12,494 nucleotides of DNA from JBEKYH01 sp049511115. Lineage in GTDB: Bacteria > Planctomycetota > Phycisphaerae > Tepidisphaerales > Tepidisphaeraceae. Below the pieces are notes generated by a model. It saw only the letters and a list, made by a program, of their open reading frames with translations, searched no databases and was not told where the DNA came from. The stretch is from assembly GCA_049511115.1 (NCBI GenBank), contig JBEKYH010000125.1, positions 1-12,494 on the forward strand. The letters are read 5' to 3'. The position numbers and the translations under genes were made by a program. Positions 7,847 to 12,494 of this stretch are shown one piece after another; position 1 is the stretch's first letter, and every line of letters starts with the position of its first letter.

Positions 7847-10650
7847 GGCGGCAACAACTCCCCGCGCGAAGGCCGCCGCCCCGGGGCCAGCGCGATATAT
7901 AGTATTACCAGCCCGATCACCAGCATGATCCATCCATCATCCGGGCCGAATCGCGTCATGAAGTCTTCGATGCGCGGCGAGCGGCTGCGGTCCCAACTTC
8001 CCAGCAATTGCCCGCCGATCACGCCGGCCGCGATGAGGGACATGATTACGTGCAGCACCGTCAATCCCGGCGAAATCGCAATCAACATGCACGATGCCGC
8101 GGCCCCAAACATGAGATAGCGCTGCGCCATCTGGCACAGAATGCTCGGCATCAGCGCCCAGACCGACGCCAGGCAGGCGAGAAAACGCGGATCATTCCGC
8201 CGGCTCTGCAGCGCCGCTCCAAAACCGCCCAGGACAACCATGATGACAAAGACGAGCATCATGAACTGGCGGATGTCCAGTTGCACGGCCGAGCCGTCCA
8301 GTCCCCAGTCATGCACCCAGCCGGTGAACTGCCCATTGGGCCCGCGCTTGCCCAGGTGAAGCGCGTCCGCCAAATCCGGCGGATGAAACGTCATGGCCGT
8401 GTCGTGAATATCCCAGCCAAAGCGGGATTCCAGGATTTGCGGCACATTTCCCAGTGCGCCGGTTCCGAGGGCCATGCGGTCAAATTTTCGCGTGCCGTAT
8501 TCAAAGCCAACCGTCTTCCAGGACCAGTCGCCGTGGTACAGATACGCGCTCATCCAGATCGACGCCGCCAGCACCGCCGCCACCCAAACGCCCAGTGCCG
8601 CGCGCTTCAAAAACCAGGGCGGAACGAGCACTCCCAGCAGCAAAAACAGCCCCGCCACGCGCGGCAGTTCGCTATCCACCGGCCAGCGCCGCAGAATGAG
8701 GAGCGTGACGGTGATGATGCTGCCCAGGAGACAGACGCAGAATACAACCAGCGCGCCGAACGAAACCGATGCGGTTACTCCGGTCCCTGCTTTATCAGTC
8801 GCGCCATGCCATTCGTTCTTCAGTTCATCCCAGATTATCGCCGCCGACTCCAGAAGCGGCCGCCGGTAAAACGAAATCGCAGCGGCGATCACTGCCGCCG
8901 CCATCACGCCGCCGATCCAGCGCATTGGGCCGCTGCTCCATTCAACCGGGACGTTATCGAAGACCAGCCACGGGCTGAGGATCACCCCCGCCGCGAGGAT
9001 AAAGCCCGTTGTCAGCCGAGCCAGCGCCGCAAATCGCCCCGCAAAAAGCGGCCAGATCGCCAGGACCGGGGCCAGCATCAGGGTCTGGCCTTTGAACATG
9101 ACGCCGACGCCGATGATCACGCCGGCTACAAACCACCAATCCAGCGTCGCAGCGAGAGCCGCCAGGAAGAAGGGGGGCAGCATCCACACATCCCATTGCG
9201 GCCAGACGTGCGAATCGACAATCACCGACGGATCAAACCAGAGCAGCAGCGCCGCCACCAATCCGCAGGCCCATCCCCGATGAATCGGCGGCATGAACCA
9301 CAGGCTGCTGGCCATCACCGTGAACAGCACGATGATCCCCACCCATTGCGTCCAGCTCAGCCACACCGCGCCGTATACTTCCTTCGACGGCCACGGCGTG
9401 AGCGCGTTGGACGTATTGAACGAAAAGTCATCGGTACGCGTCACGCCTATGCTGTTGCTGGCGGTGATGCGGTAGTGGATCGTCTCATTGGGTGGCAGGT
9501 TGCCGATGATCGCGGCGACATCTTCGTCGCCCGCGGATTCCGTGCGCGTCTGGTTGCCGTAATTAGGCGTCAGGCCCCAGTCGATGTGCCATTGCGCGTC
9601 GGAGCCTTGCCCATCAATCGACGCGGTGATCGTCGCCGAGATCGTGCCGCTGGAGGACTTTGCCAGCGCCGGCCGGCTCGTGAATTCCACCGAAGGCGGC
9701 GGGGCCGGCGCGGGGTTCTCGGCGATCACCACCGCACAGAAAAACGCGGGGGCGCTGACCGCAAAAACCAACAGCCCATTGAGCTTTCCAATCGGCGTTG
9801 GCTTCCACGGCACGAGCCGCCGCCGCGGCATGACCCAGGCTTTCCACCCGGTCCATTTGGCCGAGGAAGTCGGTCGGCCGCCTCGATTCACCCAGATCCA
9901 GACCAGGAAAAACATGGCAATTGCCGTTACCACGATGCAGTAGCTGTTGGCCGCCAGCATCGGATCGGCGATGTTTTCATCCACCAGCGCCGAAGGGTCG
10001 CCCGTGGCGCTGTAAAGCGGCCGCCCGCCCGGATGGTATCGGCCCGGCCAACCGCGGAAATTGGGGACGTGGCTTTCCACCTCGCGCGTCCAGAGCGTCA
10101 TGGCCATCAGCCGCAGCGGCGGATAATCGAGCTGGTAATCCCCGTCCGGCGGTTGGCCGACCACCAAATCCTGATAAAGCTGATCCGCCCCGTGCAGCAT
10201 CTCCGCGATGGTCAGCGGCCGCTGGTGTTTGTCGTTAGGGTCCGGCGCCGCCTTGGCGATGACGCGGTCCGCCTTTGCCGCTGGTTTTGCCTTGCCGCCC
10301 CGCGCCGGCGGCGGGCTGTTGGCGATATTCTCCGCTCGCCGCAGGACTTGGGTTCCCCAGCGGATGCCGTTGGAAATGTCGCCGTGAAAGCGGATGGTGC
10401 GGGAATTGTCCCAGGCGTCATAGCGAATCTGGCTTCCCGCCCCATAGGCCCAGATCGACATCGCCCCGATGTAAACGGCGATGCAGCCCCACAGTAAAAC
10501 CGCCGCCCAGAGCGGATCGGCTCCGCGTATCGCGCCGCGTGGAGAAGGCGCGGTAATTCCAGCTTCCGCCGGGGCGGCATCCTTTACGGCCGTCAACTCC
10601 CGCGATTCAATGGCTTGGCCCGTTCCGCTCGGTTCCGCCCGGTCAAGCAT
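7843..10650 (-). CDS. GT-C-type membrane glycosyltransferase with inserted FN3-like domain, paralogue 1
   Basis: At 935 residues this is the first and longest of the three paralogues. The N-terminal 45 residues are polar and Ala/Pro-rich. TM1 is at about 48-68; the outer loop has R.DAWDNSRTIR (candidate catalytic Asp78), an Ala/Lys/Pro-rich linker (113-130) and DYPPLRL (175-181). TM2 is near 234-254 and TM3 near 291-311. The FN3-like domain spans about 318-413 (L.PNETIHYRITASN, then FNTSN). VDSHVWPQWD (478-487), FKGQ (519-522) and CQMAQRYLMF (839-848) follow the GT-C pattern, and a second outer loop lies at about 703-792. ATG 10650 is the first possible start, since a TAA lies in frame four codons upstream; no strong Shine-Dalgarno precedes it, unlike the downstream copies. 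It follows the 88-residue gene by 125 nt, which may hold a promoter. The whole-family function is inferred from motifs and context. Confidence 0.8.
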   Translation of the reverse strand: MLDRAEPSGTGQAIESRELTAVKDAAPAEAGITAPSPRGAIRGADPLWAAVLLWGCIAVYIGAMSIWAYGAGSQIRYDAWDNSRTIRFHGDISNGIRWGTQVLRRAENIANSPPPARGGKAKPAAKADRVIAKAAPDPNDKHQRPLTIAEMLHGADQLYQDLVVGQPPDGDYQLDYPPLRLMAMTLWTREVESHVPNFRGWPGRYHPGGRPLYSATGDPSALVDENIADPMLAANSYCIVVTAIAMFFLVWIWVNRGGRPTSSAKWTGWKAWVMPRRRLVPWKPTPIGKLNGLLVFAVSAPAFFCAVVIAENPAPAPPPSVEFTSRPALAKSSSGTISATITASIDGQGSDAQWHIDWGLTPNYGNQTRTESAGDEDVAAIIGNLPPNETIHYRITASNSIGVTRTDDFSFNTSNALTPWPSKEVYGAVWLSWTQWVGIIVLFTVMASSLWFMPPIHRGWACGLVAALLLWFDPSVIVDSHVWPQWDVWMLPPFFLAALAATLDWWFVAGVIIGVGVMFKGQTLMLAPVLAIWPLFAGRFAALARLTTGFILAAGVILSPWLVFDNVPVEWSSGPMRWIGGVMAAAVIAAAISFYRRPLLESAAIIWDELKNEWHGATDKAGTGVTASVSFGALVVFCVCLLGSIITVTLLILRRWPVDSELPRVAGLFLLLGVLVPPWFLKRAALGVWVAAVLAASIWMSAYLYHGDWSWKTVGFEYGTRKFDRMALGTGALGNVPQILESRFGWDIHDTAMTFHPPDLADALHLGKRGPNGQFTGWVHDWGLDGSAVQLDIRQFMMLVFVIMVVLGGFGAALQSRRNDPRFLACLASVWALMPSILCQMAQRYLMFGAAASCMLIAISPGLTVLHVIMSLIAAGVIGGQLLGSWDRSRSPRIEDFMTRFGPDDGWIMLVIGLVILYIALAPGRRPSRGELLPP
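7859..7864 (-). promoter_or_regulatory. Ribosome binding site for paralogue 2
   Basis: GGGGAG lies 11 nt before ATG 7846, in the Gly-Glu-Leu codons near the end of paralogue 1. Its spacing equals that at the next two junctions. Confidence 0.6.
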
Positions 10651-10775
10651 ACGTCCACTTTAAGTTGTTTTCTTGCGATGTAAATCGCCACCTGAACGAT
10701 TGACTGAAACTTCCCGCTTGGCTTTTGTCGCCTTTTCTCGCACCACTTACATGTGTTGTCGATGAAGGAGTTGCA
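10651..10775 (-). promoter_or_regulatory. Leader region before the GT-C operon, with a small hairpin
   Basis: This 125-nt gap is less GC-rich than the genes around it. A perfect 5-bp stem, GCGAT/ATCGC with a 4-nt loop (10675-10688), sits 25 nt before the start of paralogue 1. I see no convincing -35/-10 pair and no terminator with a T run, so the upstream small gene could be co-transcribed. Confidence 0.3.
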
Positions 10776-11042
10776 TTATTTTTCGCCGCCGGCAAATTTG
10801 AGCTTGGCCGCCGCCAAATCGCTCCGCAGCGCCCGGCTCGATTCCGGCGCCGCATGCGGCCGCGAAAGCCAATAAGCAAAGGCTCCGAATACAGTTCCGA
10901 ATAGGATTGCCGCCGCCCAGATGGGCTTATCGTACCGTCCGGGGAACTCGTCGTCGCCGCGTGCCATGAGGTGCAGGAACTGCGTAAAGCAGAAGAGGCC
11001 GCAAGTTAGAACGACGCATATGGCGAATACTGTCTCAATCAT
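10776..11042 (-). CDS. Small two-helix membrane protein of unknown function
   Basis: The product has 88 residues. TM1 spans about 3-24 (Val/Cys/Phe-rich); a short polar loop RGDDEFPGRYDKP (28-40) precedes TM2 (about 40-59, WAAAILFGTVFGAFAYWL); the tail is basic and Ala-rich. The '..P.W....L....GAF.YW' pattern faintly recalls the short N-terminal membrane domain of phospholipase-D-type synthases (PLDc_N), but this is not enough for a name. ATG 11042 is preceded by GAGGAG (11052-11047, only 4 nt away). A longer in-frame start at 11186 would translate a REP-like repeat and is rejected. It lies in the same direction as the GT-C operon, 125 nt ahead of it, and could be its first gene. Confidence 0.65.
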   Translation of the reverse strand: MIETVFAICVVLTCGLFCFTQFLHLMARGDDEFPGRYDKPIWAAAILFGTVFGAFAYWLSRPHAAPESSRALRSDLAAAKLKFAGGEK

Positions 11043-11075
11043 GAGGCTCCTCGCATTCCCAGGTTGCCGACTGCC

Positions 11076-11081
11076 ATTGTA
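11076..11081 (-). promoter_or_regulatory. Possible -10 element for the small membrane protein gene
   Basis: TACAAT on the minus strand, preceded by TGG, lies 33 nt upstream of the start at 11042. No good -35 hexamer is visible at the expected spacing, so this is a weak candidate. Confidence 0.2.
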
Positions 11082-11111
11082 CCAGCGCGGCCGGCCAATG
11101 CTGGTTAGAAT

Positions 11112-11158
11112 CTCTCCCACTCCATGTACTAAGGGAGAGGGGGTTGGGGTGAGGGTTC
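11112..11158. repeat. REP-like intergenic repeat with 7-bp hairpin and G-rich tail
   Basis: CTCTCCC (11112-11118) and GGGAGAG (11133-11139) form a perfect stem around a 14-nt loop. A G-rich tail, GGGGGTTGGGGTGAGGG, follows. This type of element is common between genes in many bacterial genomes. It lies 70 nt upstream of the small membrane gene. Confidence 0.55.
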
Positions 11159-11200
11159 TTCGTCCTCCGGGCGCACTTTCACCCAAGACGCTGCCGCACT

Positions 11201-11233
11201 TATATAAATGTCCGCCCGAGCGGAAACTGGACA
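11201..11233 (+). repeat. Direct repeat copy 1 (33 bp)
   Basis: It begins TATATAAATGTCCGCC and ends GAGCGGAAACTGGACA. It matches the copy at 11675-11706 except for one inserted A and one substitution. The core has TGTCC and GGACA at its ends, a short inverted repeat. Copies lie 474 nt apart in the same orientation; flanks differ. Confidence 0.75.
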
Positions 11234-11285
11234 GGCCAATTCCAGTGGGCCTGGTCGAAATTCATGCCCCTAAGCCTAACGAGGC

Positions 11286-11303
11286 ATGTTACAGATGTTA
11301 CAC
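11286..11303 (+). repeat. Tandem 9-bp TGTTACA motif, possible operator
   Basis: ATGTTACAG and ATGTTACAC follow directly on one another, so TGTTACA occurs at 11287 and 11296, almost one helix turn apart. The inverse, TGTAACA, occurs at 11419-11425. Spacing and inversion are compatible with a regulator-binding cluster, but no regulator gene is in the window. Confidence 0.3.
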
Positions 11304-11310
11304 TGTTTCG

Positions 11311-11343
11311 AGTGTTAATTAAAGTATATACTAACACTTTTTT
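11311..11343 (+). terminator. AT-rich hairpin followed by a T run
   Basis: AGTGTTA (11311-11317) pairs perfectly with TAACACT (11332-11338). The loop contains the palindrome GTATATAC, and TTTTTT covers 11338-11343. On the plus strand it looks like an intrinsic terminator, though the stem has only two G-C pairs and no plus-strand gene lies upstream. It could instead be a regulator site. Confidence 0.25.
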
Positions 11344-11643
11344 CTTCTGTAAGCACAGGCGTTTGCTGGATTTGTGTTGGCGGACATGCGGTTACAAAAA
11401 GACATATGGAGAAAAACTTGTAACATGGGCAAAAGTGGGCTGGCGGGGTCAAAAAGCGGGTTTGATGAGCGTTCAACAAAGTGCGCGGATGACCAGCCGG
11501 AGGGCAACCAGCCCCGCCGACATCGGATGATTTGAGCGACAAGCAACTGGCCATCACGTTCACGCATCAGGCGCTGGCGGTGCGATGTTCTTGGCATCGC
11601 CAGATGCGGGCGGAAAGGGGGGAAAACGTCAATATTATGAATG

Positions 11644-11675
11644 TCCCCTTTTCCTCCTTCCCTTTTCCTCCTTCT
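11644..11675 (+). repeat. 32-nt pyrimidine tract with two perfect 14-bp units
   Basis: CCCTTTTCCTCCTT is repeated exactly (11646-11659 and 11660-11673) in a stretch with no purine. It directly abuts direct repeat copy 2. Confidence 0.6.
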
Positions 11676-11706
11676 ATATAATGTCCGCCGGAGCGGAAAC
11701 TGGACA
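11675..11706 (+). repeat. Direct repeat copy 2 (32 bp)
   Basis: It begins TATATAATGTCCGCC and ends GAGCGGAAACTGGACA, matching copy 1 at all but two positions. It ends 117 nt before the RDD gene. Confidence 0.75.
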
Positions 11707-11823
11707 AGCTTCGTTAAGCCTATCAACCCTGGAACTGCTTCTTTGACCACTCCTTGCCCGGAATGGCCGCCTGTCAAATTATTTTTGCTTGCAAATCGGT
11801 AGTGGGCGAGTAATGATCTACAA

Positions 11824-12426
11824 ATGATAATCCCACCGGATGACCCATTACGCTATGCGGGATTTTGGCCTCGGTTAGGTTCACTTTTGTCGGATTCAAT
11901 CGTCCTTCTGCCAATCATGGCACTGGTTCTTTGGGGCGGTTCTGCGTTTCGCCTGTTTGGACTTTATTATCTCCTTCCCGGCACGTTGTTCGGACTTTTT
12001 TACAACGTTTATTTGGTGCGTCGCTTTGGCGGCACGCCAGGCAAGTTGATTGTTGGCATTCGCATCCGAAAGTTGGATGGTGAGCCTGTCGGCTACCGCG
12101 AAGCATTCCTCCGATATTTTCCACAGTTCGTTCTCACGCTGCTGATGTCGGTGGCTCTGCTTTTCCCTCTGTTTCACATGAGCGATGCCGAGTATTTTTC
12201 GCTTTCTTTAATGCAGCGCAGTCGGAGGATGCTTGAGCTTGCGCCGTCTTGGTATAACCCGTTACAGTGGACGCAGACGGCTTGGTTTTGGAGCGAGCTT
12301 ATCGTGCTGCTCACGAATCGTAAGCGGAGAGCTTTGCATGATTTCATCGCGGGGACAGTAGTTGTGCATAGGACGCCATCGCCTGACGAATCGCTGCAGG
12401 CAACAGCCTCCGCGCCTACCAGTTGA
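11824..12426 (+). CDS. RDD-family integral membrane protein
   Basis: The 200-residue product shows the RDD pattern: YAGFWPRLGSLLSDSIVLLP with Arg17 and Asp24 in the first helix, FGGTPGKLIVGIRI (68-81) after the second helical hairpin, and RRALHDFIAGTVVV (168-181) near the end, where HD and AGT are typical. Membrane segments lie at about 19-36, 44-62, 101-118 and 153-164. RDD proteins are small inner-membrane proteins of mostly unknown function; some have been linked to ion transport or stress tolerance. A less common feature is the loop SLSLMQRSRRMLELAPSWYN (126-145) between the last two helices. It is divergent from the operon on the left and shows no obvious functional link. A weak Shine-Dalgarno (GGGCGAG) lies over 10 nt upstream. 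Base use is less GC-rich than in the operon genes. Confidence 0.88.
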   Translation: MIIPPDDPLRYAGFWPRLGSLLSDSIVLLPIMALVLWGGSAFRLFGLYYLLPGTLFGLFYNVYLVRRFGGTPGKLIVGIRIRKLDGEPVGYREAFLRYFPQFVLTLLMSVALLFPLFHMSDAEYFSLSLMQRSRRMLELAPSWYNPLQWTQTAWFWSELIVLLTNRKRRALHDFIAGTVVVHRTPSPDESLQATASAPTS

Positions 12427-12467
12427 CCGGTTTATTAAATTTGAACATCACCATTGCATCCAAGCGT

Positions 12468-12494
12468 CAGCCTCCGCTGGCTGCGCCTGAGCGG
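12468..12494 (+). other. Two mutually exclusive hairpins downstream of the RDD gene
   Basis: CAGCC/GGCTG (12468-12472 with 12479-12483) and CCGCT/AGCGG (12474-12478 with 12490-12494) overlap, so only one can form. No T run is visible before the window ends, so a terminator cannot be confirmed. Confidence 0.3.

Larger units (their letters stand above)
11043..11823. other. Non-coding, repeat-rich intergenic region between divergent genes
   Basis: No convincing gene is seen in these 781 nt. The region separates the minus-strand small membrane protein from the plus-strand RDD gene. Its base composition falls well below that of the flanking genes between about 11280 and 11430. It contains the REP-like hairpin, the direct repeat pair, the TGTTACA cluster, the AT-rich hairpin and the pyrimidine tract listed separately, and a weaker hairpin GCGATG/CATCGC at 11582-11600. 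Open frames here of 82-148 residues have unnatural composition and span these repeats. Confidence 0.6.

Noticed and set aside
8008..10497. Plus-strand open frame of 829 codons opposite paralogue 1
   Set aside because: It is rich in Arg, His, Pro and Gln with no hydrophobic core or motif, while the minus-strand frame has clear membrane segments and motifs shared with two paralogues. High GC leaves few stops on the opposite strand.
11043..11186. Longer start for the 88-residue membrane protein
   Set aside because: The added 48 residues translate a REP-like hairpin repeat (LTPTPSPLVHGVGE), while ATG 11042 has GAGGAG in front.
11264..11530. Plus-strand frame of 88 codons spanning the TGTTACA motifs
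   Set aside because: It reads through a repeated operator-like site and a terminator-like hairpin and shows no domain. A degraded gene end cannot be excluded but is not supported.
11331..11777. Minus-strand frame of 148 codons in the intergenic region
   Set aside because: It crosses direct repeat copy 2 and the pyrimidine tract, has an implausible residue mix and shows no ribosome binding site.
1..12494. CRISPR array, tRNA or rRNA genes
   Set aside because: No regularly spaced repeat series and no cloverleaf or rRNA-like conserved segment was recognised on either strand by eye.

Overview
The window is GC-rich outside one AT-rich intergenic stretch. It looks like a Planctomycetota chromosome fragment, possibly Phycisphaerae. 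That guess rests on Ala/Thr/Gln/Pro/Ser linkers in exported loops, dispersed intergenic repeats and large multi-membrane proteins; no marker gene is present, so the taxonomy is inference.

Left 10.65 kb (minus strand, read right to left): a tightly coupled operon. Three tandem paralogues of 923-935 residues (10650-7843, 7846-5066, 5069-2298) follow one another, each joined to the next gene by a 4-nt ATGA stop/start overlap with a Shine-Dalgarno sequence 11 nt before the start. They are polytopic membrane proteins whose motifs match GT-C glycosyltransferases: an Asp in the first outer loop, DYPP(L/M)RL, HVWPQWD, FKGQ and a late CQM..RY. All three carry a fibronectin-III-like domain inserted after the third membrane segment. 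The fourth gene (2301-343), also coupled by ATGA, joins a DegT/DnrJ/EryC1-type sugar aminotransferase to a histidine kinase in one frame. The join is built from dispersed intergenic repeat sequence, which suggests a recent or accidental fusion. A glycosyltransferase-like gene (from 317) runs off the left edge. Together they suggest assembly of an aminosugar-containing surface glycan or glycoprotein: the aminotransferase makes a sugar precursor, the edge glycosyltransferase may work in the cytoplasm, and the GT-C proteins may transfer polyprenyl-linked sugars on the outer face of the membrane.

Right part: an 88-residue two-helix membrane protein (11042-10776, minus) precedes the operon. A 781-bp non-coding region (11043-11823) holds a REP-like hairpin, two almost identical 32/33-bp direct repeats, paired TGTTACA motifs, an AT-rich hairpin with a T run and a pure pyrimidine tract. 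An RDD-family membrane protein (11824-12426, plus) closes the window.

The most notable items are the triple GT-C/FN3 array and the repeat-mediated aminotransferase-kinase fusion.
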